Assembly (NCBI GenBank): GCA_028673005.1
Contig: CM054115.1
Coordinates: 194,192,370 to 194,256,369, forward strand
Length of the DNA stretch: 64,000 nucleotides
Direction: 5' to 3'
Source of the DNA: Tanypteryx hageni
Lineage: Eukaryota; Arthropoda; Insecta; Odonata; Petaluridae
Below the pieces are notes generated by a model, which was given only the letters and a program-made list of their open reading frames with translations, was not told the origin of the DNA and made no database searches. The position numbers and the translations under genes are program-made. Shown piece after piece: positions 14,401 to 26,400 of this stretch (the stretch's first letter is position 1; every line of letters starts with the position of its first letter).

Positions 14401-17400
14401 AAGATAATGAAAAGGATATCTCAGCCATTTATAATGAACTGCAGATATTACTAGTAAAATGCTATTTCAATACATACAATACAACGAATAATTACATTAA
14501 TGATAAATATAAAGTAAAGAATGTGATTGAAAAAGGTAAAATACTGAGAAGAATTAACAAGTATATTGTGCCTAAATACAATAATAACCATGGCAAAAGA
14601 CAACTATGATACATTATTCCAAAATTGTTTAATGACATGCCACAGGACACTCAAAATTTAGAAAAAAATAAAGATATTAAACAAAATCTAAAGACTGGTT
14701 ACTTAAAAAATAAACACAAATTTAACACTTTATAAAAATGTTTTCAGTTGCAACAATAACAGAACAAAGTGGGTTGAGGTGCTGTTATAAGATGAGATGT
14801 TCATGAATGTTATGACATGATGTTATGGAAAATTGTATTGAGATAACTATGAGATACTGATGAGATGAAATGCTGTAATGGTAATAATATTATAATTATA
14901 TATTAATTATTAAGATGAAGTGATCCTTTTATTGTAGTAGTTATTATAACAATATTATTATAAAAATGTGCTGAATGTTGGTGAATATTATTAAGACAAA
15001 TATTTAATTGTTAAATTAAATTGTTAACCACCAGAATGGAAGTATGTAGACACCTGCAGATGAGCTAAATGAGCTCTGCAGGACCTGGATGAGTTCATCC
15101 TTGGGAGTGTGAGAGAGTAGGGGGCAGATGGGAAAACCCCAAGGTTGCAGTAACCAGCCCCTTCAGCAGGGTCCCCATCTGCTGCCTGCCATTTTTACTC
15201 CCCCAGAGAATTAGTACCCTTAGAACCCAATGATTGTTAAATTATTGTATGTAACTATGAAATTTTAATTTTTGATTTACATTATTGTAATTTTTATTTT
15301 TTATAATTGTATGAATTTTCTTTATTTTTGATATAATGTAAATTATTGTATTTTTTTAATTAATAAAAATTACAAAAACGTTGCTGCAGCTCTTAAGGGG
15401 TGTCCATTGCAGTATTACTGCTCCTGCTCAGGTTGGCCACCCTCCTGGCCTACTGCATGTCTTTTGGTATAATGTATTGTGTTGTTGCAGACGGATGGTG
15501 GTGGGGGTAGGGGGGGAGGGGGAGAGGGCATCATGGCGAGCATGCAAGGCAAGGTGATAGCCATCAGGAGAGAGGACCAGTCCGTGTGGGAGAGGAGGGC
15601 ACCACTGTCCCCTTCCAACGTCCGAAGGCTTACACGTGCCGGCGTCAAGGTCATTGTGCAGCCATCGAACAGGAGGGCCTATCCAATGCAGGTGGGCGAC
15701 GCCAGGGATGAAATGAAGGGGAACTCACCCAAAAGATTCATTCCTATTCTCTTGCACAAACACAATTTGCATTTTATAGAATTGATTGAGTGGAAATATA
15801 TAAAATTGAAAAAAAATTAAACAATATTTTTCTCATGATTTTAAAATAAACCATGGAAGTGAGTCATTCTTATAATATTCATAAGACAAAACAGCCAATT
15901 AGTTTTTTATTTTAAAGCAATTATAACACATATATGAGATTTTAAATTAAGATAAATTTTGCAAAAAAAATCCTGTGAGAATTTGGTATATATTTTTGTG
16001 TTTTTTGAAATCTTTATCATGAAAAGTAAAGAAGAGTCTAGTTTTTTTTCAATAGATGGATTCTGATTTCTGAAACCTCATACATATGCTATATAAATTT
16101 ATATTTTAATATGTTTCCTTTCACAGAGATTTTTTGTATGTATTTATGTTGTACATTGCACTATCGAATATTTAAAAATATTTTAATATAAGAAAATGCA
16201 TATTGTTTGAAATGATTGGATAAGTTGTTACAGAAATTTCGTTTTGTTGATCTTTAGTCCTACTTGAGCTCGGGAGCTGTGATCCAAGAGGATATATCAG
16301 AAGCAACTGTGATATTTGGAGTGAAGCAGGTTCCAGTAGATTCTCTGCTTCCGGATAAAACTTACTGCTTCTTTTCCCATGTAATCAAAGCTCAAGAAGC
16401 TAATATGCCACTTTTAGATGCTGTGCTAGAGAAGGTAAGCCTGAACGTTATAGTTATTCTGGTAATTTGAAATATAAATATTAATTAAAAATTAGTTATA
16501 ATATAAAAAATATTGCTTTACTTAAATATGTACTATTGGGTGCAAAAGTAAATGCAAGGGCTATGGGGGATTGCCTATCCAACAACCTACGAAATCGCCA
16601 GCATGAGAAATTTTGAAGTCAAGCAAATCATCTGCCATTTCCTTAGCTCCAAACACATGCTGTGAATGCTGTGCATGTTTGGTGGCATTATACACCACTT
16701 CATAGCTCTGTATTGTTATGGATATCAGGAATAATAACATAATTTAGGATTGACTGTTTTAAGCTATGCTTTACTTAATTGCTATGGTAACAGTTTTTCA
16801 CTCGAGCACTTGCGCAGCAGAAGTGGCCGCTCATCTGAGCACAAGTCTTGTATTCCCAGATAGGCGGATCTGGAGTTTGAGTCCCGGCATATGATATTAA
16901 TTAATTATTTTTTTTTATTAAAGGTATTTGGTTTTCTCTTGGGACTCTTATTAAATGTAATCTATGCCAAAATATTCTCCTTAATTGGAAATGATTTTTG
17001 GAATTCAGAATTTTTAGCATTTATCATCGCGACCAAGTTTCTAAAGATGGCGGTGTCATCTTACGATTAGTCATAAAAAACAGTTTAAAATTGAATGCTA
17101 GACCCAATCTCCGAATTAACTATGAAATTGAATGGGCTAAATGACATCCTCAGGAATTAAAACACTTATTGGCATTTCCTACCGTCCTCCAAATAGTGGA
17201 ATTGAATCTTGCTTTTTTTCCCTTACTCAATAAGCAAATAATTCTTTGGGGGGATTAGAAATTATTAATCGACTGGACTGGAGAGGTGGCCAAGTCTCCA
17301 AGAACAACATCGATTCGTGGTTTCTCAAGCATTTATCGAAGGTGCAGGCATGTAATCAGTGCAATTTCTGTTGCGCAAGGAAAGAGGCTATCCTTCCTAA

Positions 17401-20400
17401 CATGCGAGAAATTTACAAAAGTTTCGGTTGGTAGGAATGTGCTTTGCTCAGACTACGAGTTCCTTGAAAACACCTTTTGAACCCTCCTCCACTCAGAAAC
17501 CTCCATACCTCCTCCACCTGACCATGAGGGAAGGTTGACTTGCTTCCTCATTGCCTAGAATTTACTTCTGTCGTAGTCGCTCTCGAAAGTCCTTGATTCG
17601 AAAAACAATTGAAGTAGGAAAAACATCCTTTCCAGAGATGTCACAATTTATAAATTTAAATGCTGTAAATATTAATATTCTCTACAGCCTTTTTTGAAAC
17701 AATCTTTTAACACATTCGTTGCATTCCAAAAATCTAAGAAATTATCGCAAATGAGTGTAACTTTTTGACTAAAAAAACAATATAGCTTTGTTTTTAATTT
17801 ATAATGTATTTTTATGTAAAATTAGTCGAAATGTTTTTTAATTAAAAAAAGATAACGAGGACATCATGTGATGTCGTCCCCACCGCAGATAGTCCCAAGA
17901 TAAACTAACCCTTTATTGCATCTAAAATATCGCCAAAACATAATATTCCGAATATGGTTTCTAGGTTTCAAGGAATGTAAATATGAAAAAAAGGTGTGAC
18001 TTATATTCAAACAAATTCTTATAAATTTATGGGTTATTTTTAAGTAATAGTTATGCAATTCCCTTTAAAAGGGTTTATTATTAATAAAATATTTATAGTA
18101 TTCTTTTACAATTATCGATTATTATTATTCTTACTATAATTGACAATAATATTTACAATAATAGTTTAAATTTACAATAAAAGTTACAATTTACAATAAT
18201 TAAAATTTACAAATATATTTAAAATTTACATTATAACTAATTGTTTTGAGAAATACAATTATTGATTATTATTATTTTTTATATATGGTTACTCAATGTC
18301 AGTCTGTCCATCAATCTGTCCATCCATCTGTCCGTCCATCCGTATGCTCCCTCCTTTATCTGTTGGACAGTTTACCATAGAGAAATACTGTAAAAGCCAT
18401 TTTATTTCTGCAAACTAGAAGAGCTTGGGAAAACTATTTTCGTTTACAAAAGTGTCCCAGGTTCGACTCCAAGAGATGATTATATTTTCCCATATGTTTA
18501 CACAGACAGGAGTTTCGATTTTTCGATGTGCAAGGTTTTATTCCATAATTCGTTAGAATATGTAAATATGGACCGAATTTCTCCGTTTCTGCTTTATTCG
18601 ACGGCTAAAACTATAAAATATCTTATTCGTACAATGAAGTTCGATGATCTGCTTAGTTCGAAAACTAAAACTATAAAAAATTTATTTACATTTTGAAACT
18701 TAAATCATTTGATATATTTCAACAACTAAAAAAAATAAAAGAAAAATGTTTTTCTACTTCTTCAACGTAAACATATTTTGATATTACATTGAAATAATGA
18801 AGTAAATAAAAAAACAATGTGTATAAAAATATTAAGGCTTACTTGAAATTTCCTACAAAAAATCCAAAAACTGGTTTTCTAATGAACGGTGCATTCGACT
18901 TGAAAACAATGCACACTGTTCGAAAGCCCACAAGGCACTGAGTCTAAACCCCCCCTGCGGCCTTTTTCCCCAAGTCGAATTCTCATCACTGGAGAGAGAG
19001 AAGCGAAGGAGAAAAAGCCTAGAGAGGGAACATCATATGATGTCACCCATAACTGCGCTAGGGCGGGACGACATCATATGAGGTTGTCCGCATCGAACGT
19101 GTTAAGCGCAGAGCTTCGGTTATTTTTAAATTTTTTCTGTTTTCGCAAAAAATCTCCTCTGAAACTTCCTTATTTATTTTAAACGAAAACACACCTCTAC
19201 ACACTTTAAAAGGGGGTGGCCTGTGCACGTTTTCGTCGACTATGCCTCGTGAAGGTGGGGTAAGGGAAACAAGGCAGTCTGACAGAGGAAGAATAATCGC
19301 CAAGCATTTGAATGGATCAAGGGATGCTGAGATAGTGATTGCAATGAGTTGGGACATATGAACTGTGAGGAAGTGGATTCAGTGCCACGAAGAAGACTGG
19401 ACAAAGAATAGACCTCATTCGGGTCGCTGCCATGTGACAATGGTGGAGGACAATGAAGCCATTGCACAAGATGCAGAAAACCATCCTCTGCATCATGGCT
19501 TGATTAGAAAAGAGCATGCATGAAGGCTTGACTGCAGCAGGTGGACTATAAGCTGCCGCTTGCGGGGGCAAGGTATAGCAAACTTCGTGCCTGCCACCAA
19601 AACTCTTCTGCTGCAACACCACAAGGAAGAGTGCCTTGCTTTTGCCCTGCAGAATGTTGGCAACCCGCAAGCCTTCTGGAACCTAATGGCATGGTGCAAA
19701 GAGAAGATCTACAGGAGCGACCAGGAAGGGCACTTGACCCTTTGGAGGTGCCGGGGCACCAGGTTAGTATAGTTTGAGTGATTTCTCTTTAATGTTATTG
19801 TTGTAGTTTTTGAGGCAGTAGGGGAAACGGCATTTAATTTCAAATTAAATATCATGCTACAATACTTTATTTTGGCATGCATGTTTGTTTTCTGAAGATA
19901 TGACCCTGCCCATGTAGTCCGCGTGCAGCACTCTGGGTGGATATCCCTTGTGTTCTGAGGCTACATGTGTGCAGAGGGCCCTGGTGAACTAGTGCAGATT
20001 CCTGGTCGACTAAACTCCAAGCACTATGCCCAGATCCTGGAAGGCACCCTACTCCCCTCACTTTGTGCATGGTGGCCAGAGCAGGATTTATACATGGTGG
20101 TGCAAGACAACAGCGCTGTGCACACCTCCCGTAGGACTAAGGCCTGGTTTGCCAAGCAACTTGAGCTCCAGCTCCTAGCCTGGCCACCAAGGTCCCCAGA
20201 TCTCAATCCAATTGAGAATCTGTGGGGCCTTATCATGAAAAGGTGGGAGTGGCACAAAGGGGATCGCAACCAGGAGGCCTTAACCACCCATGTCCAGGAG
20301 GAGTGGGAAAACATTAGGCATCATCTGGAGGTATGCACGGCCTTGGTGGAGTCTATGCCCCACCGCCTGCAAGAGGTCATTGGCACGGAGGGAGATTTGT

Positions 20401-23400
20401 GGGATTTGTCAAGAAGGATTTTGGTGGGAGACATGAAGTTGGCTTGACTTTGATCCTGCAGTCTGTGGCTCATAATCCACCTGCTGTAGTGAAGCCTTCA
20501 TGCATACTCTTTTCCATTCAAGCCATTACACAGAGAATGGATTTATGTATCTTGGGGCAGTTACTTCATCATCCTCCACTGTTGACATGCAGCTGTGACC
20601 CGCCCAAATTCTATTTTTTGCCCAGTTTTCGCCCCTTTCTTCGTGACCTTTGGATCCTCTTCCCCACGTTCTGCATGTCACGACTCATTGAAGTGGCTTT
20701 CTTAGCGTCTGTTATTCATGCAAACACATGGCGATTATTTCTCCTCTGTCAGACTTGTCGAAAAATAAATAAATTGCAGATATGTTTAGCATTATTTTTT
20801 AAATATCAATATCAGCAAATGTTCCACATTTGCCCCCGAATTAAGCCAATCATGCATTCAACTGGGTGCTTTCGCCAGAGCCCCAGATATGAATAATTTC
20901 ATTCGAAAAAACGTTATTAAATATTAAAATAACCCTCATGAAGTCAAAAGTAAAATGAACTGCAGGCGAGTTCCTTCAATTGTCACAATGTCAAGTTTTT
21001 GATGTCGATCATATTAGATGAGAGGTTCAATAATCAGTGTCCAAATATTCCATTCCATTAAACATTCGTTATAATAAAATGTATATGAATCATTAGATCA
21101 ACGGAAGAATAAGAAAAATAACTAAATATATCGGAAACTATTGGGTTCATGAAAAAGATTTTGAGACAAAAATTCTAGACAATTTTATTTCTCCATATGT
21201 TTCCTATTTACATTTAAAGTAAATAATGAAGTTTGAGAGAAGAAATTAGTCGAAAACAGAAAAAAAATCTCCGAAGCTCTCCGTTTAAAAGAAAATATTT
21301 CAAACAAAGGTTGTAGGGAATAATGATATTTAGAACTTTTAAATTTAGGAAATGGTGCATTTCCTATTTCAATTGTGTTTGGAGTAGAAGAGTTTCAGGA
21401 GTGATTACGACAGGAGGGGGGAAAGAAGACAGGGAGGGCAGAGAGAAGGTCACGAACTCGGGGAGAGAGAGAGGGGAAGGAATAGACCTGGAACCCACAC
21501 TCATCCTCCTGAAGATACGTGATTAATCACTATAGAAAAATTTTTCTCTTATTTAAAGATTTGGCTGTATTATTTTTTAAAATGAAAATTAAAAACCGCT
21601 GCCGAAAAGAGAGAGAGAGAGAGCATTGATGAGGAATTCGCCATCCAAACCCTCACTTAACCCCTGACACCACCATATTCGTCTCAATATATTAGCAAAA
21701 ATTCTGTTTTAAGCCAGATACCAAGAGAAATTAAATTTCTACTAGTATAAACCACAACTTTTGTTTAACCCATTGAAGTCAAAACCATTATCAAGTCTTA
21801 AGGATTTTTCTACTATCATAAATGTAAAATTTTATGCTGATTTCATGAATAGATTTTGAGTTAGATCGCCTACAGCATTCCTGTCACATGCGCGCATGCA
21901 GACACACAAACAGACATGCAGACACATAATCGAAAAAAGATTCAAAACGTGTTCAGGAGACTTGAAAACGTGTATTTCAGTTGAAAACTTTAATTTGGTT
22001 TTTTCATGAAAACTATACTTTCTTCATACGATGTATAGGATCAGAAGTCTCAACTTGCACTGAATAGCTTTACAATGAGCTTATTTTCGATGTTTGAATT
22101 CTGAATTCCAAAAAATCATTTCCAATTAAGGAGAATATTTTCGCATAAATTACATTTAATAAGAGTCCCAAGAGAAAATCAAATACCTTTAATAAAAAAA
22201 ATTAATTAACATCATATGCCGGGACTCAAACTCCAGATCCGCCTATCTGGGAATACAAGACTTGTGCTCAGATGAGCGCGGCCACTTCTGCTGCGCAAGT
22301 GCTAGAGTGAAAAACTGTTACCATAGCGATTAAGTAAAGCATAGCTTAAAACAGTCTGCTTTACTTCATTTCTAAATTATTTTATTATTCATGATATCCA
22401 TAACAATACAGAGCTATGAAGGGGTGTATAATACCACCAGACATGCAATGCGTTCACAGCATGTGTTTGGAGTTGAGAAAATGGCAGATGATTTGCTTGA
22501 CTTCAAAATTTCTCATGCCGGTGATTTCGTAGGGTGTTGGATAGGCAATCCCGCATAGCCCTTGCATTTACTTTTGCACCTGATAGTACCTCTAACATAC
22601 AGTCAAACCCTGATAGTGCCACCCCCACGTACTGCCCATGGATTAATTGTGAACAGAACTTCCATCTTATGATTACATAGAGCAAGCATATACCATATTT
22701 ACCTGAAAGGAAGGCGAGGTTTTTTCACAAAAATGCCATTAAAAATATTAGGTATCGTCTTAGAATGGAGTATGAGGATTTAAGGTGAGAATACACCCCT
22801 ATTTTGAATGCACCATGAAACACCCACATGTCAAGTATATGTCCGTTAAAATATTTATTATTGCATAAAGTAATACATGGTATTTAATTAATTGCTACAA
22901 TACTTAAAAAAGGTTAAGGTTAAATTTCTTATAATTGCTTCCACAGACCAACGGTTCCACTTCAGCGGTAGGGAAGTGTTTAGAGCTGGGTAAGTAATCG
23001 CGTGACAAGTTGAAAAAAAAATGACTACAGCTGGGTGGTTCCGTGCATAATATGAAACACAAAGTCATGTAGGGACCAATTAAGGTGTCTAGTAATACAA
23101 TGTAAACAAGACTGATACAATTTAAACATATCTACTGCAGTTTAAACATGATGCTTTGCGTTTGGTATGCCAACGGCAGACCAAATGTGGACGTGAGTTT
23201 CAGAGTGTAGAAAATTTACGAGAGCACTTGAGTAGTACATGCTTTGCAGAGTTTTAAAGTGAAAAAGTGACAATTTATTATTTATAACTTTTAAATAAGA
23301 TACCCAAACAAATGGCAGATTGTGTAGAGAAAAAAGGAACTATGGTAAGAGGGAATGTATCGAAAGGAATTAGAAGTTAAGACAGAAATTTTAAGCTAAA

Positions 23401-26400
23401 GTTGGTGTGCTATGCTGAAGAGACAAATAATTGTGCAGCAGGGAGGAAATACAATGTGACTGAAGCAAATGTGCGAAGGTGGAAGCAAGCAAAAGAGAAA
23501 CTTGAAGGTGCTAACTCAACATGGAGATCATTTAGTGGACCAAAATGAGGTCGATTTCATGCATTAGAAGAGGAAATTGCAAACTTTGTGCATATTCAAA
23601 GAATGGATGGTATACCGGTGATGTGGGATATCATTAAATTGAAAGCCCAAGAATTAGCACGATCATAAAACAATCCACACCAAGAATCTAAGGCTAGTAA
23701 TGTATGATGTGTGCGTATGCTGCGTCGTAATGGTTTCGTCCTGTGACGAAGAACTTCACTTTGCCAGCGTCTACCTTCCGGCTTCACGGACAAACTAATA
23801 ACTTTCCAGAGGCATGTAATTCAGTTGTGGAAAAGTCACAATTACCTTCTGAGCAAATGGGTAATGCAGATGAGATACCCATTTACTTTGAAAAAAATGT
23901 CATCATAAAAACTTCCGGGAATGAAAAACTGTGCATTACTGTAATGCTGGCTGTAATAGCGGACAGAACAAAGTTGCCACTGAGTGTTATTTTTAAATGC
24001 AAAACAGTGCATAAGGAAGTACTACCAAATGGAATAATTGTTAAATGTCAAGGCCAAGGATGGATGTCAGCTGATTTAATGAAGGACTGGCTAAGCATAG
24101 TGTGGAATAGACAACCTGGGGCACTTTTAAGGCAGAGAGCAATGCTCGTCTTAGATGCGTTCAAAGGCCACCTTACAGAGGAAGTTCAAAATACCCTTCA
24201 TGGTATGAATACTGACCTTGTAGTTATACCAGGAGGTATGACATCACAAATTTAAATGCTAGATGATGTAGTAATGACGATGAAGCCCTTGAAGGATTAT
24301 ATATAGTCATTTTATTCAGAATGGCTTTTGGCAGGAGAATATGCATTAAATCCTACAGGGAAAATTAAGAAGCCCAGTATACCACTTCTCTGTAATTGGA
24401 TCATTGCAGCATGGAAAAAATAGATCCCAATAGCATCTCAAGAGGGTTCAAGAAATGCTGTATATCAAATTCCATAGATGGTATGGAAGACGACTTGTTC
24501 AAATTTGAATAATTTGTGATGAATGAACAGGACAGCAAGAATAAGGGAAGGAAACAGAGGAGAGGAAGATGTAAGTAGTAAATTTACTTTTTTTATTCAT
24601 CCTCTTAATGTTGGCTTGTTATACATATATGTAAAAGTTTTTTTGGAAGTGAACCTAATTTTTTTAGGGGTCGTCTTAAATTCAAGGTCATCTTCCTTTC
24701 GGGTAAATACGGTATATTGATTTACTGCCACCCCCGCTTTAATGCCAATGTCAGTGATGGACAAATGGTAGCACTAAATTGGGGTTTGACTAATTAAAAT
24801 TTGAAGTGTTTCAAACAATACAGCTTGATCTCTTTGCTAATTAAAAGCTATTTTTTATAGAATATTCGTCTGATTGACTATGAGAAGCTGGTTGATGAAA
24901 GTGGACAGAGAGTGGTTGCTTTTGGAAAGTATGCTGGTGTCGCTGGAATGGTGAACATCCTTCATGGTCTAGGTCTGCGACTACTTGCATTGGGGCACCA
25001 CACTCCTTTCATGGTACAGCTTCAGTCGTACATCAGTGAATTTAGTCATAATCCAGTAGATTTGAAATAAAAATTGCCTTTATATTGTCACTATAATTTT
25101 TATTTAATAAACATTAAATATTTATTATTTGCTATGATTGTCAACCAACTTTCCCATGATCTTTTACAACTTTTGCCAATCATATGGAATATGGAGAGGA
25201 GATTGCTCAATTGATTAAATGTGATGACTAGAGAGGATGTGTTCATGTACAGAATGTTGAAGTATACAAAAAGGTTCTAAAATTCACCTATTCATACAGA
25301 AGTTCACCAAAGAGTTATGTAAATAAAAGTCTAATTGTTTCGCTTCTGCATTGTAAATAGCTATAATGAAGGCGCACAAACTTTTTTGTTTTAATAGAAA
25401 TTCTTATTTAAATGAAATCATTTTTGGATTTAATACATAAGATTGTATATTTTATTTTGCATGTTATTATCTGCCCACAAGCACATAGGTCCAGCTCACA
25501 ATTATAGGAGCTCATCAATGGCAAGACAAGCAATTAGAGATGCTGGTTATGAAATCTCATTAGGCATGATGCCAAAATCTGTTGGTCCTTTAACGTTTGT
25601 GTTCACTGGTTCGGGCAATGTGTCTCAGGGGGCTCAGGAAGTTTTTCAGGAATTGCCTCACGAGTACGTACCTCCTGATATGCTGAAGAAGGTGGCTGAG
25701 CATGGAGGTCAGAGAACTTTTTTTGAATCAGCATTATCTATGAATTTATTAAAAAATTTAGTAGAACAGTATCTATACTCCATTCCAAACGTGTTTGCCA
25801 TGACATCATATGTCTTTCACGAGAACCATTACGACGAGCTATGTGGGAAGAGATAGAGGAAGGGGCTTTGTCGCCGACTGCACCCAATCAACCGTGAGAA
25901 AACCCAATCACTGCATTTCCCTCCAAGAGAGTACTGTCATAAGATGACTGGTTAGTGGGAGGAAATGTAGGAGAAAAAGGAGCATGCGCAGAAAGCCGTT
26001 GCACAGGGAGCTTGAGCCAGAGCACGTGAACAGATCGCCCTAGGCACGTGAGCAGATGGCTAAAAACACATGAACAGGCATGGTGACGTCATGGCTAACA
26101 CATATGGAATGGAGTATAGTAGCATCTGCATATGAATTCATTCATTTGTTCATCGACTACTGAAATCACACCTCTCTCTCGACAGGGATAAACAAATTGT
26201 ATGCATGTGAGGTGAGTCGCAGGGATCATTTGGAGCATAAGGAAACAAGAGGTTATGACCCGCAAGACTATGAGGAAAATCCTGCATCTTACATTTCAAC
26301 TTTTAGCAAAATGGTACGAATCCCTTGGAATATTACGGAGATGGAGTATTCAGCATAATTAACTAAGTGAAATTTACATAAAATTGAAATAACTGCAATT

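Larger units (their letters stand above)
19107..21285. mobile_element. Composite Tc1-like element with long inverted ends
   Basis: The left end (from about 19107, 'gcagagcttcgg..ctgttttcg..aaacttccttatttattttaaa') recurs inverted at about 21195-21285, giving imperfect TIRs of about 90 bp. Between them lie a forward Tc1-like transposase relic (19242-20447) and an inverted copy of its 5' part (about 20400-20765). The two coding pieces may belong to two elements joined tail to tail. Confidence 0.6.
22600..24790. mobile_element. TIR element (CAGTCAAACCC ends) split by a Tigger element
   Basis: The left end TA-CAGTCAAACCCTGATAGTGCC (22598 on) and the right end GGGGTTTGAC-TA (24781-24792) are inverted, with TA flanks. 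Both subterminal regions contain 'tgccacccccnc' (22617, 24727). Only about 170 bp belong to this element; the remainder is the inserted element at 22693-24712. Terminus and TA target suggest a pogo/Tigger MITE. Confidence 0.6.

Noticed and set aside
18420..18480. tRNA-like B box (GGTTCGACTCC) in intron 3
   Set aside because: No A box or cloverleaf could be drawn around it; it lies inside the piggyBac-like MITE.
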